Made by a program: the position numbers and the translations under genes
Shown here: positions 1 to 8,517 of the stretch, piece after piece
Numbering within the stretch: the stretch's first letter is position 1
Layout of the letters: each line of letters starts with the position of its first letter
DNA from: Simiduia agarivorans SA1 = DSM 21679
Lineage (GTDB): Bacteria; Pseudomonadota; Gammaproteobacteria; Pseudomonadales; Cellvibrionaceae
Reading direction: 5' to 3'
Assembly (NCBI RefSeq): GCF_000305785.2
Contig: NC_018868.3
Location: 4,076,270-4,140,269 of the forward strand
Length of the DNA: 64,000 bases
The notes under the pieces: generated by a model
Told to the model about the DNA's origin: nothing
What the model saw: the letters and a program-made list of their open reading frames with translations, nothing else
Database searches by the model: none

Positions 1-2
1 TG

Positions 3-806
<804 letters not shown>

Positions 807-858
807 GCACTCAGTAGTCAGTTGCTTCTTCGGTTGTTTAACCCCAACCGTTCTGTTT

Positions 859-884
859 AAACCGGCCTTGTGCCGGTTTTTTTT
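859..884 (+). terminator. Rho-independent terminator after fadA
   Basis: Perfect 8-bp stem (859-866 with 872-879), 5-nt loop and a run of eight Ts (877-884), 53 bp after the fadA stop. Confidence 0.9.
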
Positions 885-1070
885 ACCTTCACCGATTTTA
901 AGTGGGGCATGCGTGGCATTGCCCATAGGCCTTGTATCCATGTCATCCCCAAAACGTCCCAATGATGAACAAACAAGGGGGATCCCCCTAGTGTTATCTT
1001 CACTATACTGACACCAGTCCAGAAAAATAAATGTTGGTTACAGGGGCCGATTGGAGGGAACCATTAAGTC

Positions 1071-1949
1071 ATGTTTCGGACTATTCGATATGTCGTTTCC
1101 GCATTTAGCGTGCTTATGCCCGCAGTGGCAGTGGCTATGGATGTACTGGTATTGCCCTCGCCTCAAGTGGCCACTGACGCGAGAAATGAATATAAAAACG
1201 CTGTGCTGTTGCGTGCGTTGGAGCTTACACGTCCCGAATTTGGCGATTTTGAGCTGAACTTGAATGGCCCGAAAATGAAACGCCTTCGGGCCCTGTCAGC
1301 CATCCGTACCGGCGAATTGATCAATACGTATTTTTCGGTTGAGAGTCCTGAGTGGGAAGAAAACGCTATTCGCATTGATGTCCCCATACGAAGGGGTATT
1401 GTGAATTATCGGTTGTTACTGGTGCACCGCGATAATGCCAACGTGATTGGCAGTGCAAACTCTGTGCAGGATCTGCGGCGCTTCACCGCTGGCGTGCAAA
1501 GTGATTGGTCAACCAAGGGATTTCTTGAGCGCTATGGTATGCCAACGGTAGCTGGAGAAAGTTACAAAGGGTTATTTGTCATGCTGGCTGAGAAACGCTT
1601 TGATTACCTGCTACGGGGTGTTCATGAAGTTTATCAAGAACTCGAGCATCGGGCAGATGTTCACGCGTCATTGGTGGTCGCGCCAGACATTGCACTCTAC
1701 ATGCCCTTGAGCACTTATACCTATGTATCTCCCGCATCGCCGCGCATCGCCGAGAGACTGACATTGGGTTTGAATCGCATGCTGCAAAGTGGTGAATTGA
1801 ATGCCATGTTCAGGCAATACTTTCAGTCGGCGCTGGACAAGGCTGATTTATGTCAGCGCCGATTGCTGTTTTTCAGCGAGGAAGACAAACAACAACACGT
1901 TAATCGCTCGCTGGCATTTATTGATCCGTGCGAAGCGCAATCAGAATAA
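1071..1949 (+). CDS. Periplasmic solute-binding-protein-like protein (SBP_bac_3 type)
   Basis: 292 aa with a clear signal peptide (about residues 1-22, ending AVAVA). The rest has the size and alternating alpha/beta character of transporter-family 3 solute-binding proteins, with a segment like the lobe hinge (GVQSDWSTKGFLERYGMP) and a C-terminal RMLQSGELNAMFRQYF, as seen in these proteins. No permease or ATPase gene is adjacent, so it may be an orphan periplasmic sensor or binding protein rather than part of a transporter. The ligand cannot be told. A GGAGGG stretch at about 1052-1057 is rather far upstream for a ribosome site, so the start is moderately certain. Confidence 0.65.
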   Translation: MFRTIRYVVSAFSVLMPAVAVAMDVLVLPSPQVATDARNEYKNAVLLRALELTRPEFGDFELNLNGPKMKRLRALSAIRTGELINTYFSVESPEWEENAIRIDVPIRRGIVNYRLLLVHRDNANVIGSANSVQDLRRFTAGVQSDWSTKGFLERYGMPTVAGESYKGLFVMLAEKRFDYLLRGVHEVYQELEHRADVHASLVVAPDIALYMPLSTYTYVSPASPRIAERLTLGLNRMLQSGELNAMFRQYFQSALDKADLCQRRLLFFSEEDKQQHVNRSLAFIDPCEAQSE

Positions 1950-2074
1950 TGCATGGCCAGCAGTCCTATGCAAGAGTGCTTCTCTTCTGTGGCTTGCGCG
2001 CACGTCAGATGCTCATCCGTTGGTCTGATCAACTGACGGTCACGTAGCTTCCGTAGGTTGAACGAGGTGATGTT

Positions 2075-2488
2075 ATGGGTCGATTAATTGGGACTGTCTT
2101 TTTTCTACTGTCTTTCGCCGTTGCTGGCTGCTCTGCCATTCACCGCGCCGAAGAGGCCGTGGCAGATATCGAGCAGGGTGTTGAAATGACGCCTGCGTAT
2201 GCGCTTACAGAGGCTCAGGCGCGAACGGTGGTACTCTCTGCCTTCCGTGACGGTTGGCCCGATAAAACGCCTGAGCCCCTGGCTCAGGAAACGCTGGGCT
2301 ATGAAATTATGCTGCACTTTGTAATCGACCGGGAGCGTCTGATCGTCGAAGTCATGCCAGAGGCCGATGCCGTAGCTTTCCGGGTGACCAACCGCGGGAC
2401 GGCGCCGGTAGTGGGCGTGCCCGCGCGTGAGAAGATGGTGCAGCTAATCAGGCAGAAAGCGGCGCAAGCGGCGGGCACAGCCCTCTAG
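2075..2488 (+). CDS. Small putative lipoprotein, function unknown
   Basis: 137 aa. The N-terminus has a hydrophobic stretch ending in a lipobox, AVAGC, with the acceptor cysteine at about residue 19, so the mature protein should be lipid-anchored in the envelope. The following residues (AEEAVADIEQGVEM) suggest a short amphipathic helix. I recognise no domain in the remainder. The start follows AACGAGG with suitable spacing. It lies alone between the binding-protein-like gene and the pilU-like gene, in the same orientation. Confidence 0.7.
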   Translation: MGRLIGTVFFLLSFAVAGCSAIHRAEEAVADIEQGVEMTPAYALTEAQARTVVLSAFRDGWPDKTPEPLAQETLGYEIMLHFVIDRERLIVEVMPEADAVAFRVTNRGTAPVVGVPAREKMVQLIRQKAAQAAGTAL

Positions 2489-2575
2489 CAGGGTAATCCG
2501 GTTTAGTTTTCCTGTACCTTGGTGCTAGACTGAGGCTTCTCTGGCCCGGTGTATCAACCATGAAAGGAGGCAGGT

Positions 2576-4114
2576 ATGAACGAGCTCAAAGGATTGCTGT
2601 CTGTTATGGTGGCGCGCTCTGCATCTGATTTGTACGTCAATGCAGAGGCCAGGCCCACCTTGAAAATCGACAATCAATTTCACGCGCTCGCCGGTCCGGC
2701 GTTGCCGCGTGCGCAGGTGGATGCGCTGATCAATGACCTGCTCACCGATGAACAACGCCAGCAACTGCAGGCCGATAAAGGCCTGGATTTTGGCATGGGC
2801 TTTGATGGCGTCGGGCGTTTCCGGGTGAACGTTTACTTCCAGAAAGGCAGTCTGGCCATGGTGGTGCGTTATATCAAGGATCGCATACCGGCACTCAGTG
2901 AACTGGGATTACCCGATGTGTTGCACGACCTGGCGCTGGAAAGCCGGGGGCTGGTGTTGGTGGTGGGGGCCACAGGTACCGGTAAATCCACCACGCTGGC
3001 GTCGATGATCGACTTCCGCAATACTCACAGGCCCGGCCATATTCTCACGGTGGAAGACCCCATCGAATACACCCACCAGCACAAACAATCGCTGATCAGT
3101 CAGCGTGAAATTGGTATCGATACTCATAGCTATGCCGATGCCCTGCGTTTCGGTTTGCGCGAAGCGCCGGATGTGATCATGATTGGCGAAATCCGCGATC
3201 CGGAAACTGCCCGCCAGGCGCTGCGCTACGCTGAAACCGGGCACCTGTGTTTGTCCACCATGCATGCCAATAATGCGCACCAGGCCATCGACCGGATGCT
3301 CAATTTTTTCCCGCACGATGAACAAGTGCGCGTGCGTCAGGACCTGGCGCAGTACCTGTTGGGCATTGTCAGCCAGCGTCGCGCCACCGGCGTGGATGGC
3401 CGGCGGGTGACGCCGGTGGAGTTGTTGCTGAACTCGCCCTACATCGCCGAACTGATCGATAGCGGCAAGCATGAAAAAATCAAAGACGCCATGGCCTCCG
3501 GCGATAACCCCAATTGCCAGACCTTCGATGATTCGCTCTATCATCTGATTACTGCCGGCCGCATCAGCGAAGAGGAGGGCATGCGGTTGGCAGATTCGCG
3601 CATTAATCTGGCGTTGCGTTTCAAAATGGGCAAAGCCGAGAGTGGCAGCCGTTACCTGACGCCACAAAAGCATTGGCTTTCAAAATCCGTGGATTTTTCC
3701 CGCTTCAGAACGTTTGCAGTGCAGCCAGCAGGTGCGGGTTTGTCACGACGGCCAGACCTGGAAGCGATTCTGAAGCAGGCTATCGAATCCGGTTTTCGTG
3801 ACCGGGGTTATGCGTTATCGCACGAAAAACCGGATCTTCTGGTGCGCTTTGGGTTTGGTGTGGGGCAGGCGCCAGAATGGGTGGCACCCGATGAATCAAG
3901 CGAGCTGCAAGTTGCTGAGCAGGGCGCGGGTCGCGGCATTCTGGTGGTGCAGGCAACCACGTCCGCCGGCAAACCTGTGTGGCATTTGATGGCATCGCGC
4001 ACTACCGGTCAGCAGGCGCGGGACCAGCAGGAAATCAACGTGGAAATTGCCAGCTTACTCAGCTCCCTGCCGCTGGCACAAAAAGCCTCGCGTGCACGTG
4101 CGGTTACCGGTTGA
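2576..4114 (+). CDS. PilU/PilT-like retraction ATPase with C-terminal DUF4136-like domain
   Basis: 512 aa. Residues 1 to about 355 are a complete PilT/PilU-type hexameric ATPase, the family that powers type IV pilus retraction. It has Walker A GATGTGKST (131-139), Asp box EDPIEY (160-165), Walker B region DVIMIGEIRDPE (199-210) and His box STMHANNA (227-234). PilT and PilU usually have 345-385 residues. Here about 155 more follow, starting KSVDFSRFRTFAVQP and including KPDLLVRFGFG, which fit the start and core of DUF4136. That domain normally occurs in secreted lipoproteins. No signal peptide separates the parts, so the fused domain should be cytoplasmic. No other pilus genes are nearby. The ATPase call is firm; the DUF4136 call is by motif only. 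Confidence 0.85.
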   Translation: MNELKGLLSVMVARSASDLYVNAEARPTLKIDNQFHALAGPALPRAQVDALINDLLTDEQRQQLQADKGLDFGMGFDGVGRFRVNVYFQKGSLAMVVRYIKDRIPALSELGLPDVLHDLALESRGLVLVVGATGTGKSTTLASMIDFRNTHRPGHILTVEDPIEYTHQHKQSLISQREIGIDTHSYADALRFGLREAPDVIMIGEIRDPETARQALRYAETGHLCLSTMHANNAHQAIDRMLNFFPHDEQVRVRQDLAQYLLGIVSQRRATGVDGRRVTPVELLLNSPYIAELIDSGKHEKIKDAMASGDNPNCQTFDDSLYHLITAGRISEEEGMRLADSRINLALRFKMGKAESGSRYLTPQKHWLSKSVDFSRFRTFAVQPAGAGLSRRPDLEAILKQAIESGFRDRGYALSHEKPDLLVRFGFGVGQAPEWVAPDESSELQVAEQGAGRGILVVQATTSAGKPVWHLMASRTTGQQARDQQEINVEIASLLSSLPLAQKASRARAVTG

Positions 4115-4832
4115 GCGTACGGAAGGCCTGGTATTGCCAGTCGCGCATGGCCAGTACCAGTGTGGTGCCGTGTCGCTCGGCCACATCGAGTCTTGCATCG
4201 GCCTGATTCAGGCGCTCAAAATCAATAATCAATTGGTCCAGTTTGCGTTGAAGTTCCTGTTGGCCGGAGGTCGACAACATCCCGTTCAGTACATGCAATT
4301 TGTTTTCAGGTTTGGAAAAGTCAGCCTGAAATAATTCCCGTTGCAGCCGTTCCATAAAAAAGCGTTCAATAGGGCCACCTGGGCGCCAGCGGAAATTGGG
4401 TGAAATTTTCAATTTGATGCGGTTTTTGGGTAACAGGTCGATGACCTGCATGCGATCGAGTTTAGCCAACAGCTGTATGCATTGAGCTTCGGTCAGCTGA
4501 TAGTGTTGGGTCAGGTCTTCCAGCCGCCAGCGATTCAATACGCACACGGTCACCAATAACATGGTGGCATCACTGGCAATGGTTTGTTCCTGCTCCAGTG
4601 TCAGCTGCTTTAACGCGGTTTGGCCGTGCATGGCCTGAAACAGATCGGAAATTTCCAGCCCCATCAGCCGGCAAATGCATTCCAGTTGCGGCAGATCGAA
4701 GCCGCGGGTACTGAATAGCCGTTTGATGCTGGCTTCCGACAGCGACAAGGCTTGCGCCACCTCCCGGTAGCGGATCTTGTGCGCCCGGAGCTGGGCTTTG
4801 AGGGTATCGAGCAGCGCGTCGGCCTGTGCCAT
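4104..4832 (-). CDS. Cro/C1-type helix-turn-helix regulator
   Basis: 242 aa. An N-terminal HTH (about residues 14-65: YREVAQALSLSEASIKRLFS, then the LMGLEISDLF helix) marks an XRE-family DNA-binding protein. The rest is a helical domain I cannot name, with LNRWRLEDLTQHYQLTEAQ perhaps forming a second winged-helix-like segment. It is convergent with the pilU-like gene, overlapping its 3' end by 11 bp, and divergent from the MFS/acyltransferase fusion, which is a plausible target. Two palindromes lie in the shared promoter region. Confidence 0.8.
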   Translation of the reverse strand: MAQADALLDTLKAQLRAHKIRYREVAQALSLSEASIKRLFSTRGFDLPQLECICRLMGLEISDLFQAMHGQTALKQLTLEQEQTIASDATMLLVTVCVLNRWRLEDLTQHYQLTEAQCIQLLAKLDRMQVIDLLPKNRIKLKISPNFRWRPGGPIERFFMERLQRELFQADFSKPENKLHVLNGMLSTSGQQELQRKLDQLIIDFERLNQADARLDVAERHGTTLVLAMRDWQYQAFRTLNR

Positions 4833-4863
4833 GATGTTGCCTGGGGAGGTAAAGCGTTAAAAG

Positions 4864-4914
4864 GTATCGTTATTCGATACTTTATAGCAAGTTTTACACA
4901 ACTTTTGTATAAAA
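4864..4914. promoter_or_regulatory. Two palindromes in the divergent promoter region, candidate operators
   Basis: GTATCG-5 nt-CGATAC (4864-4880) is a perfect inverted repeat. TTTTACACAA-3 nt-TTGTATAAAA (4892-4914) is a 10-bp inverted repeat with one mismatch. Both lie between the Cro-type regulator gene and the divergent MFS/acyltransferase gene, where an autoregulatory operator is expected. Binding by that regulator is inferred. Confidence 0.45.
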
Positions 4915-4980
4915 GGTGGTGTTATTTTGGCTGTTGGGGCATCTTGCCGGGCATCCAATCGGTTTCCAAGGAGAGGCAGC

Positions 4981-7900
4981 ATGCCCAAATTGACGGACTT
5001 CCGGGGCTTTGTACCCTATATTGCGGTAGTGTTTCTCAATGCGTTTGTGGACCTGGGCCACAAGATCATCATTCAGAACACCGTGTTCAAGGTGTATGAC
5101 GGCAACCTGCAAATCGTCCTCACGGCGATTGTGAACAGCCTGATTCTGCTGCCCTTCATATTGCTCTTTTCGCCCTCCGGTTTTCTCTCCGATAAGTACC
5201 CCAAACACCAGATTATGCGGGTCAGCGCCTGGGCCGTGGTGGCGGTGACCCTGTTAATCACCCTCTGTTACTACCAGGGCTGGTTCTGGGCGGCGTTTGC
5301 CATGACCTTGCTGTTGGCAATACAGAGCGCTGTGTACAGCCCGGCCAAATATGGCTATATCAAGGAGCTGGTGGGCAAAGAGCCGTTAGCGCGCGCCAAT
5401 GGCGTGGTGAATGCCACCAGTATCCTTGGCATTCTGATGGGCACCTTTGTGTTTTCCGCTCTGTTCGAATTGCTCCTGCCCGCTGACCTGCCGAAGGACC
5501 CCGATGCCTTGCTGACCTTTCTGGCGCCGCTGGGATGGGTTCTGGTGGCCTTGGCCTCACTCGAATTGTGGTTGGCCCACAAACTGGAAGATCGCTCAGA
5601 GCCGCGGCCGGAGAAAGTATTCCGCCTGTCTCGTTACGCAAAGTTTATCTATCTGCGCAAAAACCTGCGGCTGTTGCAATCCCGGCCGGCGATCTGGTTA
5701 TCGATTATCGGCCTGGCGACTTTCTGGGCCATTTCCCAGGTGGTGCTGGCGGCGTTTCCGGCCTTTGCCAAGGAGTCTTTGGGGGAGACCAATACACTGG
5801 TGATTCAGGGCATTCTCGCCTGCACCGGCTTGGGCATTATGTTGGGCTCCGTGCTGGCAGGGCGTTTGTCGCGCAATTACATCGAAACCGGATTGATTCC
5901 CGTGGGGGCGCTGGGTCTGACGCTGGCGCTGTTTGTCATGCCGGGTCTGTCCAGCAGTATGGCGTTGGCCTTGTGCTTCCTGATTCTGGGCACCATGGGC
6001 GGCTTGTTTATTGTGCCACTCAACGCCCTGATCCAGTTTCATGCGGGCCCCGGCCAGTTGGGTACCATTCTGGCCGGCAATAACTGGATCCAGAACATTG
6101 CCATGCTGAGCTTTCTGGTGGTGACTGTCGTCTTTGCCGCCTTGCAATTCAGTGCGGCCTGGCTGCTTGGTGCCTTGGGTATCGTTGCGTTGCTGGGTGC
6201 AGGTTACACCCTGTGGAAGTTGCCTCATGCCTTTACCCGACTGCTGGTGGGTTTTTTGTTTCGCGGGCGTTACAGGATCGCGGTGGCCGGGTTTGAAAAC
6301 CTGCCGTCGGAAGGCCCGGTATTGTTGCTGGGGAATCACATCAGCTGGATCGACTGGGCACTGGTACAAATTGCCTGTCCGCGGCCGGTGCGTTTTGTGA
6401 TGCAACGGGAAATATACAACCAGCCGTTGTTAAAACCGTTCCTGAAAATCTTCGGCGTTATCCCCATTGCCAAGGGCCACAGTGAAGAGGCCTTGCAGGA
6501 TATCAATCAGCTGTTGCGCCAGGGTGAAGTGGTGTGCCTGTTTCCCGAGGGCGCCATCAGCCGCAATGGCCAACTGGGGAAATTTCACACCGGTTTTGAA
6601 CGGGCTGCTGCCGGCCTTGAAGAGGGTGTGATAGTACCGTTTTATTTGCATGGTTTATGGGGTAGCAAGTTCTCCCGCTCCAGTGAGCGTTTGCGTGAGC
6701 AGCGCGCGCCCGAAGGCACCCGACGAGATCTGATTGTGGCGTTTGGCGCACCCCTGCCCATCGATACCAAGGCGAGCGAACTAAAGCAGAAAGTGTTTGA
6801 GCTGTCGGCCAGTGTGTGGCAATTCCACAGCGAAAATTTCGGTAACCTGGCGGAAACACTGGTGCAGCAAATGCGGCGCCATTGGCGGCAGCTCGCCGTG
6901 GTGGGCCCTCGCGGTGATGGTGAGCGTTACGGCGCCCTGTTTGGTCGTGCGCTGGCCTTGGCGGGTGAGATCAAGCGACGGGATTTGTCTGGCAAGGTGT
7001 TGAGTCTCGCGGTCGATGATCCGGCTGAGCGCCTGGTCGCCCATATGGCAGCGATACTTTCTGGCGCATCCGTCATTGTAACCGCTGGTGATAACGGCGC
7101 GGAATCGACCGCCGTTGCTACCCTTGTTGGTCAGAAAAACGCTGTAAATACGGCTGGGACTGAACTGCCGGAAGTGCCTGTCTACGATGGCAATGTCAGC
7201 TTGATCCATCGGCTGTGCGCGCGCTTTTTGCCATTGAACCTGATGCTGTTCCTGTTTGGGCGAAGCGTTGGCAACGATGCGCCGGTGAGTTGGCATCAAC
7301 ACAACGGCCGCTGGATCAGTTTTTCCGGCAGGGATCTTTTGCTGAATAGCAAACAGGTCAGCGATATGCTGAATACGAAAGAAGACGATGTGGTTGGTTC
7401 TTTTGCCCCCAAAGATTCGGCATTTGCCTGGTTGATGGCAGAGCTGATGCCGTTGCTTGAAGGCATGCCACTGGTAAGCGAAGCACCCGACCAGACCCTG
7501 GCCATCGCAAAACGTGTTGCACGTTGTAAAGTGACATTGTTGTCGCTTTCCCGCCAGCAATTGTTGGCGATGCTCGCCGACGAAAGCGTTGAGCCGTTGA
7601 TGTTCGAGTCTGTGCGCATGGTCATCGTGGAATATGCAGGGGCTGAACGCGCTGAATTAAACGCACTGGCTGAATCCTTCGAAGCCCGATTCAATCAGCC
7701 GGTTTACTTTGGTTTATCGGCAATGCCTGCGGTAGCGGTTGTGGCCGTCAATGTGCCCGATGCATTGGATACCGCTTATTGGCGTATTCAACGCGGGTAT
7801 TGCGCCGGTAGCGCAGGACTGCCGTTGCCGGGGCAGAGTTTGCGGCTCGTTGAGTCAAACGCAGGCGCTGCGCTGGCTGTGGCGGTCAGCCCGGCCAGAG

Positions 7901-8010
7901 GCCGCCAGCTGGCACAGGAAGGTTATAGGGTAGAGCATGAGCAAGGACAGGATTGGCTGGGCCTCGATTTCGCGGCCAGCCTGGATCAGGAAGGTTTTGT
8001 CCATTGCTGA
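4981..8010 (+). CDS. MFS (LplT-like) - PlsC acyltransferase - degenerate acyl-ACP ligase fusion
   Basis: 1009 aa from an ATG preceded by AAGGAGAGG; an upstream in-frame start at 4927 lacks such a site. Residues 1 to about 420 are a major-facilitator transporter resembling the lysophospholipid flippase LplT. Residues about 430-620 are a PlsC acyltransferase with the HX4D motif NHISWID (near 452) and FPEGAIS (near 521). The remainder resembles the AMP-binding ligase half of Aas, ending in DWLGLDFAASLDQEGFVHC. The P-loop-like TSG motif cannot be found and the small C-terminal lid domain is absent. The intact family takes up lysophospholipid and reacylates it. Transport and acyl transfer look intact; fatty-acid activation looks lost. 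Confidence 0.85.
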   Translation: MPKLTDFRGFVPYIAVVFLNAFVDLGHKIIIQNTVFKVYDGNLQIVLTAIVNSLILLPFILLFSPSGFLSDKYPKHQIMRVSAWAVVAVTLLITLCYYQGWFWAAFAMTLLLAIQSAVYSPAKYGYIKELVGKEPLARANGVVNATSILGILMGTFVFSALFELLLPADLPKDPDALLTFLAPLGWVLVALASLELWLAHKLEDRSEPRPEKVFRLSRYAKFIYLRKNLRLLQSRPAIWLSIIGLATFWAISQVVLAAFPAFAKESLGETNTLVIQGILACTGLGIMLGSVLAGRLSRNYIETGLIPVGALGLTLALFVMPGLSSSMALALCFLILGTMGGLFIVPLNALIQFHAGPGQLGTILAGNNWIQNIAMLSFLVVTVVFAALQFSAAWLLGALGIVALLGAGYTLWKLPHAFTRLLVGFLFRGRYRIAVAGFENLPSEGPVLLLGNHISWIDWALVQIACPRPVRFVMQREIYNQPLLKPFLKIFGVIPIAKGHSEEALQDINQLLRQGEVVCLFPEGAISRNGQLGKFHTGFERAAAGLEEGVIVPFYLHGLWGSKFSRSSERLREQRAPEGTRRDLIVAFGAPLPIDTKASELKQKVFELSASVWQFHSENFGNLAETLVQQMRRHWRQLAVVGPRGDGERYGALFGRALALAGEIKRRDLSGKVLSLAVDDPAERLVAHMAAILSGASVIVTAGDNGAESTAVATLVGQKNAVNTAGTELPEVPVYDGNVSLIHRLCARFLPLNLMLFLFGRSVGNDAPVSWHQHNGRWISFSGRDLLLNSKQVSDMLNTKEDDVVGSFAPKDSAFAWLMAELMPLLEGMPLVSEAPDQTLAIAKRVARCKVTLLSLSRQQLLAMLADESVEPLMFESVRMVIVEYAGAERAELNALAESFEARFNQPVYFGLSAMPAVAVVAVNVPDALDTAYWRIQRGYCAGSAGLPLPGQSLRLVESNAGAALAVAVSPARGRQLAQEGYRVEHEQGQDWLGLDFAASLDQEGFVHC

Positions 8011-8494
8011 AAATTCTCCGTCCGGATTGTGGGCGGAAAAATAGGGCAGGCGGTTGAAAAATTTCTCGCGTGTTCAGGCTTTATCATTAAATTCAGTTGT
8101 TAGGGGTAATGTTTTTTTATCAAAAAAACTGCCCCATTATTTTCCAATGTTGCCCCGCTTTTGTGCTAATGCAAGATCACCCTTTGCAATAAATATTGTC
8201 GCTAAATAGCTGTGTCGCAATAATTGTTCTGCTGGCGCGTTTTTCCTTGAGCTGACGTACCAGTATGGCGTCAATGTTTCTTACATTTTTTTACATTTCT
8301 TGGCGTTTTATTTCTTTTTTCATTTTCTTTTTGTTTATTCAATCATTTTGTCATCGATGACCGGTTGGCGATTTTCAACTGCGCTAGCCTCGTTGCTTGT
8401 GGGTCGACATCTGTTGACGCGGGTGCTGAGCTGCAGGTCATGCGGAAGTAGGGGGCTGTCACTTCCCGTCAATAATCAATACAGGGATTTAATA
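8011..8494. other. AT-rich intergenic leader upstream of the M4 peptidase
   Basis: 484 bp without a supported gene. It holds a G2T6-ATC-A6C2-like mini-hairpin around 8110-8130 and a very T-rich tract at 8280-8345 with a repeated TTACATTT/TTACATTTC element. The composition is clearly more AT-rich than the flanks, as expected for a long regulated promoter and leader of a secreted protease. No specific operator is recognised. Confidence 0.5.
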
Positions 8495-8517
8495 ATGACA
8501 ATCAAAAAAAGGGGCAG

